From assembly GCA_002725475.1 (NCBI GenBank), contig PBPH01000060.1, positions 1 through 7,854 of the forward strand: a DNA stretch of 7,854 nt, in the 5' to 3' direction. This DNA comes from Methanobacteriota archaeon (GTDB taxonomy: Archaea; Thermoplasmatota; Poseidoniia; Poseidoniales; Thalassarchaeaceae). Positions within the stretch are counted from its first letter, which is position 1; every line of letters begins with the position of its first letter. Shown here piece after piece: positions 1-6,150 of this stretch. The notes beneath the pieces were generated by a model, which worked only from the letters and a program-made list of their open reading frames with translations, did not search any database and had not been told where the DNA came from. The position numbers and the translations under genes were made by a program.

Positions 1-748
1 AATGCATGACACATGCGGCTAGATATGTACCTCTAGTCGAGGGGTGCGAACCATCACCAGAATAGAGATTGTAAAACAACGTACCTTGGTCGGTTGGCGT
101 CCCACCATCAGCCACGATTTCGTCGTAAATCGCCTTGTATGCCAAGCCCACTGGCGCAATGTACGGTTCTCGCTCAGATGTGGTGATGTTTTCTGCATAC
201 ATGTTGTAACCAGATTCGAGGTTGGCCTGCATTGTTAGATAATCGGGATTCAACCAGGCATTGTTGGAATCCCCATCACGATAGCCCCAGGTCATGAAGA
301 AGATGGTCTCAGCTCCAGCAGCCTCAATCATTGAATCCAATCGAATGGCTCCATTCTTGGAATTCTGCCACATAGGTTCGGTAGTTGGGAATGATGGGAC
401 TTGACTTTGATCTTGAAGGATGACAAAATCATACTGATTTGTTGTCAGTGCTGTATTCCACTGATTTCCCGAAGATTCCGCATTGTCTGCATGTTGATAC
501 AATTTCATGCCTCCTCCAGTCAAATCTGAAACACTCGCTGAAGTTCCAGTTGAGTCAAACAAGGCCTGAACACTAGAACTCAAACTGTTCTGTGAGGTAT
601 AGGAATTGCCCAACATGAGTACGTCATAGGTACCATCTTCAGCAACCTCACGCGTGGGAAGAGCCTCTTCGAGGCTCTTTGTGACCGGCGCCCAACTCAT
701 CAAAAGAAAGAGTGCAAGTACGAGTATGACAAAGCGAGTACTAGACAC
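1..748 (-). CDS. Secreted SGNH/GDSL-type hydrolase (DUF4886-like), C-terminus cut by window edge
   Basis: An open minus-strand frame runs from about 748 off the left edge, giving about 249 residues. From the GTG start the protein begins SSTR, then a hydrophobic stretch (FVILVLALFLLMSWA, residues 6-20) that looks like a signal peptide or membrane anchor, so the rest is probably outside the cell. A beta strand leads into GNSYTSQN (S49), which matches block I with the nucleophilic Ser of SGNH hydrolases. A mid-protein strand reads YDFVILQDQSQ. Near the cut end is DGSHPS (D232, H235), the expected Asp-x-x-His of block V, so little of the domain is missing. The substrate cannot be told; family members act on esters or carbohydrate acetyl groups. 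The start is uncertain: GTG at 748 has a TATA-like box 31 bp upstream, TTG at 775 is in frame, and ATG at 700 would remove the signal peptide. The next gene is divergent. Confidence 0.75.
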   Translation of the reverse strand, partial: MSSTRFVILVLALFLLMSWAPVTKSLEEALPTREVAEDGTYDVLMLGNSYTSQNSLSSSVQALFDSTGTSASVSDLTGGGMKLYQHADNAESSGNQWNTALTTNQYDFVILQDQSQVPSFPTTEPMWQNSKNGAIRLDSMIEAAGAETIFFMTWGYRDGDSNNAWLNPDYLTMQANLESGYNMYAENITTSEREPYIAPVGLAYKAIYDEIVADGGTPTDQGTLFYNLYSGDGSHPSTRGTYLAACVMH

Positions 749-775
749 AATAATTGAAGGCTTAACATCGCTCAA

Positions 776-784
776 GATATTATC
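776..784 (-). promoter_or_regulatory. Candidate TATA box of the SGNH hydrolase gene
   Basis: Read on the minus strand this is GATAATATC, centred about 31 bp upstream of the GTG at 748. That spacing suits an archaeal promoter giving a leader of only a few bases. It favours the GTG start over the TTG at 775, which would lie almost on the box. Positional evidence only. Confidence 0.35.
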
Positions 785-798
785 GGAGGCGTGATGAC

Positions 799-826
799 TT
801 TTTTTTCTAAAAATGCGACTTTTTTT
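799..826 (+). terminator. Paired T-tracts (8 T and 7 T) upstream of the macro-domain gene
   Basis: Eight T (799-806) and seven T (820-826) stand close together on the plus strand in the divergent intergenic region. Archaeal RNA polymerase can terminate at T-tracts in the non-template strand, so these could stop antisense transcripts coming rightward through the hydrolase gene and insulate the macro gene promoter. No stem is needed or visible. They could equally be an AT-rich promoter-flanking region. The ATG at 813 lies between them, which argues against it as a real start. Confidence 0.3.
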
Positions 827-843
827 CTCTATAACAGCGTGGG

Positions 844-850
844 GTATATT
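844..850 (+). promoter_or_regulatory. Candidate TATA box of the macro-domain gene
   Basis: GTATATT is centred about 29 bp before the ATG at 876. This is the usual archaeal TATA-to-start distance, so transcription would begin at or next to that ATG and give a leaderless mRNA. It supports 876 over the in-frame ATG at 813, which lies upstream of the box. Confidence 0.5.
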
Positions 851-875
851 GCCGACGGCCTCACCTGCTCACCTC

Positions 876-1502
876 ATGGCGGATGTATTTCTTGCGCGAC
901 AGTGTAAGAATGGCTTGGTTAAAGTCATAATCGGTGACATCACCAAGAGTGAAGCTGATGTGATGGTTACAACTGCTAACAATCGGCTTGCTGGCAGAGA
1001 GGGGATTGATGCCAAGATACACACCACTGCTGGTGCTGAATTGCGAGATGCATGCAATGCAATTGCTGCTGAACGTAGAAAAGACAACTTGCAACCCTGT
1101 CCAGTTGGAACTGCAGTCGTCACTGACGCATTTGAAATCCCTGCGAAGAAATTGCTTCACGTGGTTGGTCCTGATTGTCGCCGCCCTACACAAGACGAAT
1201 CTAGACGTAGTCTTTTGAAGAAAGCATATGAAGCAATGTTTGAACAACTTGGTGATTTGGATGATGTTTCGTTGGTGGCAACTCCACCATTGTCAATGGA
1301 TGTATTTTCATACCCCCATAGAGAGGGTGCTCGAATGACAATGGAAATAGTTCTAGGATGGATGGACACATCAGAAGATATCGGCGTTGATGAGATTCAA
1401 ATAATTACTCAAGAAATGAATTGGATTAATAATCTAAGAACTGTTTATCGGGAATCTGAAGACCAGTTCGCTGGAAAGGACATAACAAGAGAATACCGTT
1501 AG
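876..1502 (+). CDS. Macro-domain protein (ADP-ribose-binding type), divergent
   Basis: The 208-residue product shows the macro-domain order. An N-terminal strand leads into IIGDIT (18-23, GDI motif). VTTANNRLAGREGID (31-45) sits where VNAANxxLxGGGGVD is normal, followed by the IH..AG helix (48-53). CPVGTAVVT (75-83) is followed by LLHVVGPD (93-100) and TPPLSMDVFSYP (136-147). Macro domains bind ADP-ribose or related ligands, and some remove ADP-ribose from proteins. N35 and D45 fall at the positions of the catalytic Asn and Asp of MacroD enzymes. However, the first loop has GREG instead of GGGG, and the second has SMDVFS instead of STGVYG, so ligand or activity may differ. About 45 C-terminal residues lie beyond the domain. 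The start at 876 was chosen because it begins just before the domain and has a TATA box at the right distance. An in-frame ATG at 813 would add 21 unconserved-looking residues. The FAD enzyme gene is convergent, 8 bp away. Confidence 0.8.
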   Translation: MADVFLARQCKNGLVKVIIGDITKSEADVMVTTANNRLAGREGIDAKIHTTAGAELRDACNAIAAERRKDNLQPCPVGTAVVTDAFEIPAKKLLHVVGPDCRRPTQDESRRSLLKKAYEAMFEQLGDLDDVSLVATPPLSMDVFSYPHREGARMTMEIVLGWMDTSEDIGVDEIQIITQEMNWINNLRTVYRESEDQFAGKDITREYR

Positions 1503-1510
1503 AGGTGTTC

Positions 1511-2752
1511 CTACTCCTCTTCACCAAAGGATGTAGTTGCGCCCCCTCGACGGATTTGCTTCCATTGTTCTTTCACTTTTTGTGCCTCCGTACTAGGATC
1601 CCAAACATCTCTTTTTCTGGCTTTTCTAAATGGTAGTCTATGAACTGTCCTTCCATCATCTGTTGTTACTTTTTTCAACATCCATCTACCGAATAATGAA
1701 TATACAATCTTGCGCTTCAAATCGGGCCGAAAGAGATTTGCAATATATGGAAGACCATCCTGTCTCTTTGTTTGATCCCTATGCCAATTAACTGCAATTT
1801 TCTTGAAAACACGGTCGCCGACTCTATTCATTAACCATCGATTTGAGACACTAGTAATGACAGTGGGGAGAATTTTCTTACGAACCTCGGAATCATATGT
1901 CATTTCCCCTAGCAAGTCTTTGGCAGCAAAAACTCCACTAGTAATTGCATACCTCATGCCAAAACCCCACATGAAATCCTGAAGGCCTCCGGCTTCACCA
2001 ACATAATGACGTCCATCGATTGTGTACTTCTGGTTTATAGTGAAATCCCCCTTGCCCCCAACTCTCTTAATCGGTTTTCTATTCAATTCAGGATAATGTT
2101 GATCATACCATGCAATTGTTTCATTCAGAAACCTCTCGCTCTTTTTCTGTTTTCTCCAAAGACAAGTGCAAATCAGTCCAATGCCATCGATTACAATTAG
2201 GTAGGCATATGCACCTGGTGCTAATTTATCATTGAAATGGAACGCAACATGGTTTGGAAGAGGTGTTTCAAATATTTCCCCAAAGGCGACGGCGGAAGTA
2301 TCCCTTGGCCCAGCAGCTACGATTTGACAATCCTCCGGTTTTACTCGAGAGTTGTAATGAATTTGGGCACCTGCCGCGATTGCCTGTCTTTTCAATCCTT
2401 GATCAATTGTATGTGGTGCAGTACCACGTTCAATAACTCGAAAGGCAACTTTGGGACTCCATGCTCTAGTGATTTCATCATCCGGATGAATAACATCCAC
2501 CTCATGAAATGGGGTGACTTTGAATTCGTCTGGATTAATTCCCCAACCTCGTAATTCGTCTAGAAAATCTATATCGCTAGTCCAGTTTTCCAAACCTTGA
2601 AAATCTCCGTCAAAACGTGCTCCAGAATCTTCTCTAATATCATGCACGTGAACCTCTTTTCCTGCCTTTGCTAGGATAATAGCTGCTGCAAGACCTGATA
2701 GGCCAGCTCCCATAATCTGAATGGGCTCGTCTCCACCTCCGCCGGATGCCAT
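1511..2752 (-). CDS. FAD-dependent oxidoreductase, geranylgeranyl reductase group
   Basis: The product is 413 residues from the ATG at 2752. It opens with a Rossmann FAD-binding motif GAGLSG (residues 15-20) and an acidic residue closing the second strand (D38). The second flavin-binding region reads VGEAGGLQDFMWGFGMRYA (about 251-269), where family members usually have GDAAG, followed by the SGxxAAKDL helix. This order is that of the geranylgeranyl reductase / FixC-like flavoproteins. In archaea these hydrogenate isoprenoid chains of membrane lipids, though members also act on other prenyl compounds, so the substrate is not settled. The C-terminal 110 residues are basic and end in a Lys/Arg-rich and then acidic tail, suggesting contact with membranes. 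An in-frame TTG at 2776 could add eight residues, and a TATA-like box 28 bp before it leaves that start possible. It is convergent with the macro gene and divergent from moaE. Confidence 0.75.
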   Translation of the reverse strand: MASGGGGDEPIQIMGAGLSGLAAAIILAKAGKEVHVHDIREDSGARFDGDFQGLENWTSDIDFLDELRGWGINPDEFKVTPFHEVDVIHPDDEITRAWSPKVAFRVIERGTAPHTIDQGLKRQAIAAGAQIHYNSRVKPEDCQIVAAGPRDTSAVAFGEIFETPLPNHVAFHFNDKLAPGAYAYLIVIDGIGLICTCLWRKQKKSERFLNETIAWYDQHYPELNRKPIKRVGGKGDFTINQKYTIDGRHYVGEAGGLQDFMWGFGMRYAITSGVFAAKDLLGEMTYDSEVRKKILPTVITSVSNRWLMNRVGDRVFKKIAVNWHRDQTKRQDGLPYIANLFRPDLKRKIVYSLFGRWMLKKVTTDDGRTVHRLPFRKARKRDVWDPSTEAQKVKEQWKQIRRGGATTSFGEEE

Positions 2753-2800
2753 CTGAGCCTTCGAGTTGCTCTTCAAGCATGAAGGATTCCCTATCGGCGC

Positions 2801-2807
2801 ATTAAAA
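2801..2807. promoter_or_regulatory. Candidate TATA box shared by the FAD oxidoreductase and moaE genes
   Basis: ATTAAAA on plus reads TTTTAAT on minus. It is centred 31 bp before the moaE ATG and 28 bp before the TTG at 2776 of the divergent gene. It is the only AT-rich box in the 82-bp gap between the two ATG codons, so one TBP site may serve both directions or only one. Neither gene has a clear Shine-Dalgarno sequence, as expected of leaderless starts. Confidence 0.35.
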
Positions 2808-2834
2808 CAGGGTTGCCATTACACACCTTAATAG

Positions 2835-3266
2835 ATGAAAGCAAAGAAGAGGGTTATTGTCGTTCCAGCTCCTGATTCTTTAGATTCAAATGCTGTAAGG
2901 AACGAACTTTCTCTTGATGGGTGTGGAAGCGTAGTTTCTTTCCTTGGAATAACTAGAGGGTATGAAGATGGGGTTGCTGTAGAAAAACTCGAATTTGATG
3001 CATGGGAGGAAAAACTACCAGAAGTTCTCGAAAGGTTAGGTGAAGATGCAATAGAAAAGTTTGGTGTTTATTCTGTTGCCATAGCTCATCGAACCGGATC
3101 TGTAGGGCCAAGTGAGCCAATCGTAGCAATTCATGTTGCAAGCCCACACCGAAAGGAAGGGTTCGAGGCGTGCAGTTGGTTAATCGATGAACTCAAGTCC
3201 CAAGCCCCCTTGTGGAAAAAGGAAGTTCGAGCTGACGGCACGGTTTGGAAGGAGGGATTGGGTTGA
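2835..3266 (+). CDS. moaE: Molybdopterin synthase catalytic (large) subunit MoaE
   Basis: MoaE with the small subunit MoaD inserts two sulfurs into cyclic pyranopterin monophosphate to form molybdopterin, in the cytoplasm. The 143-residue protein is close to the usual 140-150. Visible family blocks are GSVVSFLGITRG (31-42), LEFDAWEE (52-59), AIAHRTGSVGPSEP (82-95), SPHRKEGFEAC (103-113) and DELKSQAPLWKKE (118-130). R41, H105, R106, K121 and K128 match E. coli R39, H103, R104, K119 and K126 with a constant shift of two, so the active-site set looks complete. The first 20 residues are a family-variable region. No MoaD is fused or adjacent. The stop codon overlaps the TTG start of moaC, so the two are translated together. 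The start ATG has a TATA-like box about 31 bp upstream and no Shine-Dalgarno sequence. Confidence 0.93.
   Translation: MKAKKRVIVVPAPDSLDSNAVRNELSLDGCGSVVSFLGITRGYEDGVAVEKLEFDAWEEKLPEVLERLGEDAIEKFGVYSVAIAHRTGSVGPSEPIVAIHVASPHRKEGFEACSWLIDELKSQAPLWKKEVRADGTVWKEGLG
3251..3255 (+). promoter_or_regulatory. Shine-Dalgarno site of moaC, inside the moaE 3' end
   Basis: GGAGG lies seven bases before the TTG at 3263, an ideal distance. It selects this TTG over the in-frame TTG at 3245, which lies upstream of it. As an internal gene of an operon, moaC needs such a site, unlike leaderless first genes. Confidence 0.65.
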
Positions 3267-3712
3267 ACGATGGAATAGATGGAATTGTACAAGTTGGCCA
3301 TAAACCAATTGTTGAGAGAAAAGCAATAGCAACGGGTTTGCTAAAACTTTCTCCAACTTCTGCAGATGCAATTCGACACGGGCTCGTAACGAAGGGAGAC
3401 GTTTTGGAAGCAAGTACAGTAGCCGCAATTCAGGCCGTCAAGGATACTCCGAGAATGATTCCGCACTGCCATGTAATCCCGATTGAAGGGTGTAATGTTT
3501 CTTGGGAATGGGAAGATAATTCACTTCGGTGCACTGTTGCAGTTTCAGCACATTGGAAAACGGGCGTTGAAATGGAAGCTTTGGCAGGCGTATCTACTGG
3601 CCTTCTTTGTGCATGGGATATGGTAAAACCATTAGAGAAAAATGATGATGGCCAATACCCGAATACTAAAATTGAGTCAATAAAAGTAATTGAAAAACTA
3701 AAGGGCGAGTAA
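3263..3712 (+). CDS. moaC: Cyclic pyranopterin monophosphate synthase MoaC
   Basis: MoaC converts the MoaA product (3',8-cyclo-7,8-dihydro-GTP) into cyclic pyranopterin monophosphate, the first stable intermediate of molybdenum cofactor synthesis. The 149-residue protein has the family blocks in order: QVGHKPIVERKAIATG (10-25), KGDV (44-47), MIPHCHVIPIEGCNV (65-79), KTGVEMEALAGVS (99-111) and WDMVKPLEK (118-126). K44, H70, E103, E105, D119 and K122 correspond to the active-site Lys, His, Glu and Asp residues described for E. coli MoaC, so it should be active. The start is an unusual TTG whose last two bases begin the TGA stop of moaE (TTGA overlap), with GGAGG seven bases upstream. An alternative TTG at 3245 would add six residues. 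MoaA, MoaB/MogA and MoaD are not in the window. Confidence 0.92.
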   Translation: MNDGIDGIVQVGHKPIVERKAIATGLLKLSPTSADAIRHGLVTKGDVLEASTVAAIQAVKDTPRMIPHCHVIPIEGCNVSWEWEDNSLRCTVAVSAHWKTGVEMEALAGVSTGLLCAWDMVKPLEKNDDGQYPNTKIESIKVIEKLKGE

Positions 3713-3715
3713 CGA

Positions 3716-3723
3716 TAGTATTG
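3716..3723 (+). promoter_or_regulatory. Weak candidate TATA box before glpX
   Basis: TAGTATTG is centred about 30 bp before the glpX ATG. It could allow glpX to be transcribed separately from moaEC, but the match is poor. The GGAGGT site just downstream suggests that translation uses a leader instead. Confidence 0.2.
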
Positions 3724-3731
3724 ACAACTGA

Positions 3732-3737
3732 GGAGGT
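3732..3737 (+). promoter_or_regulatory. Shine-Dalgarno site of glpX
   Basis: GGAGGT is a strong match to the archaeal 16S 3' end, but 11 bases separate it from the ATG at 3749, longer than usual. No other in-frame start lies between. Its presence suits an internal operon gene downstream of moaC, whose stop is 36 bp before the ATG. Confidence 0.5.
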
Positions 3738-3748
3738 CTCGGCAGCCC

Positions 3749-4702
3749 ATGGCGAACACCAGTGATTTGATGTCTCACTTTGTGAGAGCTACGGAAGAGG
3801 CCGCTATAGCAGCTTCAAAATGGCGTGGCAGAGGAGATGGGAAATTAGCTGATGGGGCTGCAGTGGAAGCTATGCGAGGCGTCTTTGATTCTGTCCCTTT
3901 TGATGGCAGAGTTGCCATTGGAGAAGGCGAAAGAGATGATGCACCGATGCTATGGATTGGAGAACCTCTTGGTTCAATGCAAGGTGCTGAAGGAGCATTG
4001 AAAATCGATATTGCAGTTGATCCACTTGAATGTACGAATCATGTTGCTAAAGATTTACCAAATGCAATTGCAGTTCTTGCTGCCGCGCCAAGAGGAACAC
4101 TTCTTCATGCACCTGATTGTTATATGGATAAATTGGCTGGACCTTCAGAAGTAGCGGGTGAAATCTCTCTTGAAGCTGATGTGCCTTACAATGTTGAGGC
4201 AGCGGCAGCTGCTTTAGATAAATCAGTGAGCGAACTCAAAGTCGTGGTAATGGATCGTGACCGGCATAGAGATTTGATAAAATCCTTGAGAGAATTAGGG
4301 GTTTCTGTTCCACTAATTGGTGATGGAGATGTGGCAGCCGCTCTTGATGCTGCTAATCCACATAGTGATATTGATTTGCTGATGGGAATCGGTGCCGCCC
4401 CTGAAGGTGTAATTACGGCTACTGCATTAAGAGGTCTAGACGCTCATTTTGAAGGTCGATTAGTTACTACAAATGAAGATCACGAGCGTAGGGCCAGAGA
4501 AATGCTTGGTGATGATGTTTACAGATTATGGGGTAGAGATGATCTATGTGCCAGTTCTGATGCCCTATTCGTGGCTAGTGGAGTTTGCACCGGTTATCTT
4601 CCAGGAGTTGAGGATTTGGGTTCAAGAGTGGCAGTTCATAGTGAAGTAATTGATGTAGCAAGTAAGACAAGGCAATTCATCAGTTCAGAGTATCAAAAGT
4701 GA
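3749..4702 (+). CDS. glpX: Class II fructose-1,6-bisphosphatase, GlpX family
   Basis: This enzyme hydrolyses fructose 1,6-bisphosphate to fructose 6-phosphate, the irreversible step of gluconeogenesis. The 317-residue length fits the family (about 320-340). Visible motifs are KWRGRGDGKLADGAAVEAMR (24-43), VAIGEGERDDAPML (55-68), DIAVDPLECT (87-96), MDKLAGP (126-132), GDGDVAAAL (191-199) and LLMGIGAAPEGV (210-221). D91, E94, T96 and E219 fall on E. coli GlpX D85, E88, T90 and E213 with a constant shift of six; the usual Gly of DPxEGT is Cys here. The metal and substrate residues therefore look intact. It lies 36 bp after moaC and 69 bp before an aldolase gene that supplies its substrate, so the pair forms a gluconeogenic unit. 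GlpX is typical of bacteria; many archaea use a bifunctional aldolase/phosphatase instead, so transfer from bacteria is likely. Confidence 0.93.
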   Translation: MANTSDLMSHFVRATEEAAIAASKWRGRGDGKLADGAAVEAMRGVFDSVPFDGRVAIGEGERDDAPMLWIGEPLGSMQGAEGALKIDIAVDPLECTNHVAKDLPNAIAVLAAAPRGTLLHAPDCYMDKLAGPSEVAGEISLEADVPYNVEAAAAALDKSVSELKVVVMDRDRHRDLIKSLRELGVSVPLIGDGDVAAALDAANPHSDIDLLMGIGAAPEGVITATALRGLDAHFEGRLVTTNEDHERRAREMLGDDVYRLWGRDDLCASSDALFVASGVCTGYLPGVEDLGSRVAVHSEVIDVASKTRQFISSEYQK

Positions 4703-4711
4703 TTCACTGAT

Positions 4712-4718
4712 TAATTAT
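4712..4718 (+). promoter_or_regulatory. Candidate TATA box before the aldolase gene
   Basis: TAATTAT lies in the 69-bp gap after glpX. A start about 26 bp downstream would give a leader of roughly 30 bases before the ATG at 4772. The region otherwise holds only a five-codon frame (ATG at 4720 to TGA at 4732-4734), which I do not regard as a gene. No clear terminator separates glpX from the aldolase gene, so co-transcription is also possible. Confidence 0.25.
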
Positions 4719-4771
4719 CATGGCGATGGCTTGAAGATGACAAGCCTACTCGTCAATTTTGAGTGGTAGTT

Positions 4772-5779
4772 ATGGATACGGCACTACTAGAGATGAATGC
4801 GAAAAAAATAGTTTCACCCGGGAGAGGTATTTTGGCTGCGGATGAAAGTACTGGCACAATGAGCAATCGATTGGAAGGAGTTGGAATTGAATCATCTGCA
4901 GAAGCACGCAGAGCATATAGGGCCAATTTATTCGCAACTCCAAATTGTAAATCTGCAATCAGTGGTGTCATTCTCTTCGATGAAACTATGAGACAGACTA
5001 TGGACGATGGGACCCCTATTCCAGAATATCTTGCCTCCGTTGATATAATGCCAGGAATCAAAGTTGATACGGGTGCTAAACAATTAGCAAATTTCACAGG
5101 TGAGAAAATTACTGAAGGACTTGATGGCCTTAGAGAAAGATGTTCTGAATATTTCGCCATGGGTGCAAGGTTCGCTAAATGGAGAGCGGTTATTGCGATT
5201 GGTGACGGATTACCCAGTAATGCTTGTATCTCCACTAACGCTCATGCACTAGCACGTTACGCTGCGATTTGTCAAGAGCAAGGATTGGTACCAATAATCG
5301 AACCAGAAGTTTTGATGGATGGAAGTCATGATGCTGCTCGCTGCTATGAAGTAACAGCTCAAATCCTAAGCGAAACATTTGCCGCTTGTGAAAAACAGGG
5401 CGTCCATATTCCTGGAGCACTACTCAAACCGAACATGATTATCGCTGGAAAAGGATGCGATCAACAAATTTCCCGTGAAGATGTAGCTAGAATGACGCTA
5501 GATTGCCTGAAGGAAAACGTTCCTTCCGAACTCCCCGGAATTGTTTTTCTTTCTGGTGGGCAATCTGATGAGGATGCTACAGCCCATCTCAATATAATGA
5601 ATGAAATGGACCCAAACCCTCCTTGGCAATTATCATACTCTTATGGAAGAGCACTTCAGGCTGCTGCTCTGAAAGTTTGGGCTAGTGGCACCCCTGAGGA
5701 AAGCCAAGAAGCATTTTCTCACCGAGCAAAAATGAATAGCCTTGCAAGATCTGGTGATTGGTCAATCACACTAGAATAA
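4772..5779 (+). CDS. Class I fructose-bisphosphate aldolase, eukaryote/bacterial (Glycolytic) type
   Basis: It reversibly joins dihydroxyacetone phosphate and glyceraldehyde 3-phosphate to fructose 1,6-bisphosphate through a Schiff base. The 335-residue protein aligns by eye along its whole length with animal aldolases: GRGILAADESTGTM (17-30), GVILFDETM (65-73), GIKVDTG (95-101), FAKWRAV (134-140), PIIEPEVLMDGSHD (174-187), GALLKPNM (215-222), FLSGGQSDEDA (259-269) and SYGRALQAAALK (290-301). K219 is the Schiff-base lysine. The Asp, Lys and Glu matching human D33, K107, K146, E187 and E189 are present. The C-terminal Tyr of animal aldolases is missing. This is not the DhnA-type aldolase common in archaea. 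A GTG at 4763 would add three residues; ATG is preferred. It is downstream of glpX, the next step towards fructose 6-phosphate. Confidence 0.93.
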   Translation: MDTALLEMNAKKIVSPGRGILAADESTGTMSNRLEGVGIESSAEARRAYRANLFATPNCKSAISGVILFDETMRQTMDDGTPIPEYLASVDIMPGIKVDTGAKQLANFTGEKITEGLDGLRERCSEYFAMGARFAKWRAVIAIGDGLPSNACISTNAHALARYAAICQEQGLVPIIEPEVLMDGSHDAARCYEVTAQILSETFAACEKQGVHIPGALLKPNMIIAGKGCDQQISREDVARMTLDCLKENVPSELPGIVFLSGGQSDEDATAHLNIMNEMDPNPPWQLSYSYGRALQAAALKVWASGTPEESQEAFSHRAKMNSLARSGDWSITLE

Positions 5780-5791
5780 TCTGGTTTTCTA

Positions 5792-5831
5792 AATCTCTTA
5801 AGAGTGATTAGAATCTCTTAAGAGTGATTAG
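5792..5831. repeat. Perfect tandem 20-bp repeat with palindromic core, between convergent genes
   Basis: The unit AATCTCTTAAGAGTGATTAG occurs twice head to tail (5792-5811 and 5812-5831). Each copy contains the perfect 10-bp palindrome CTCTTAAGAG. The block begins 13 bp after the aldolase stop. The second copy includes the stop codon (minus-strand TAA at 5828-5830) of the small winged-helix gene, and the first copy carries the same TAA. It may act as a two-way terminator or protein-binding site, or be a recent slippage duplication of a gene end. Confidence 0.8.
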
Positions 5832-6127
5832 AACTTATCATCCCTATCTAGAAGGAATGGTTGCCCTGGGGTCCACTCGGGATTTTTGTCTTTAACCCAA
5901 TCGACAATAGCCCATTCACATATGTCATAGCCACCAGAGAGTATGCCACTTCTCTTGATATAACCAACTTTTACGATGTCTTTATCCTTTGAAAGAACAT
6001 TGCCTAACTGCTGGCTAGTGGTCCCATGGCGCATGGTTGTATTGATGTGCTCAAGAATTTCTGCGGTGTTCCTCGGTCGTTCCGATAGGAATGCCTTTAT
6101 CTTCTGTCTGATTCTTACCGTCTTCAT
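5828..6127 (-). CDS. Small winged-helix-like protein, function unknown
   Basis: The 99-residue protein starts with a basic helix (KTVRIRQKIKAFLSER), then NTAEILEHINTTM (20-32) and TSQQLGNVLSKDKDIVKVG (37-55). This pattern, an initial helix, a helix-turn-helix and an IVKVGYIK strand, resembles a winged-helix DNA-binding fold. The rest reads SGGYDICEWAIVDW (64-77) and ends in an acidic/proline tail. I cannot name a family with certainty. No membrane segment or signal peptide is seen. A Shine-Dalgarno site lies seven bases before the ATG, so it is probably not a leaderless first gene; a putative 35-aa ORF ends 23 bp upstream on the same strand. Its last codons lie in the tandem 20-bp repeat and it is convergent with the aldolase gene. 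It could regulate the divergent region upstream, but this is inference. Confidence 0.7.
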   Translation of the reverse strand: MKTVRIRQKIKAFLSERPRNTAEILEHINTTMRHGTTSQQLGNVLSKDKDIVKVGYIKRSGILSGGYDICEWAIVDWVKDKNPEWTPGQPFLLDRDDKF

Positions 6128-6133
6128 TTTTTA

Positions 6134-6140
6134 CACCTCT
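6134..6140 (-). promoter_or_regulatory. Shine-Dalgarno site of the 99-aa winged-helix gene
   Basis: Read on the minus strand this is AGAGGTG, seven bases before the ATG at 6127. It fixes that start and implies a transcript with a leader or an upstream gene, in keeping with the small ORF ending at 6151. Confidence 0.6.
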
Positions 6141-6150
6141 TTTCTCCATG

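Noticed and set aside
44..238. Plus-strand 64-codon frame opposite the SGNH hydrolase gene
   Set aside because: The minus frame carries GNSY and DGSHPS motifs and a signal peptide; the plus frame is a shadow.
813..875. Upstream in-frame ATG of the macro gene, adding a hydrophobic 21-residue N-terminus like a signal peptide
   Set aside because: It lies between two T-tracts and upstream of the TATA box at 844-850; macro domains are cytoplasmic and the domain begins just after the ATG at 876.
861..1247. Minus-strand open frame of 128 codons antisense to the macro gene
   Set aside because: It is a Ser/Cys-rich translation without domain features; the plus strand encodes a recognisable macro domain.
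4720..4734. Five-codon ATG frame between glpX and the aldolase gene
   Set aside because: Too short to support, and no coupling to the aldolase start.
4753..5235. Minus-strand open frame of 160 codons antisense to the aldolase
   Set aside because: The plus strand is a full aldolase with all active-site residues; the antisense product shows no motif and no promoter.
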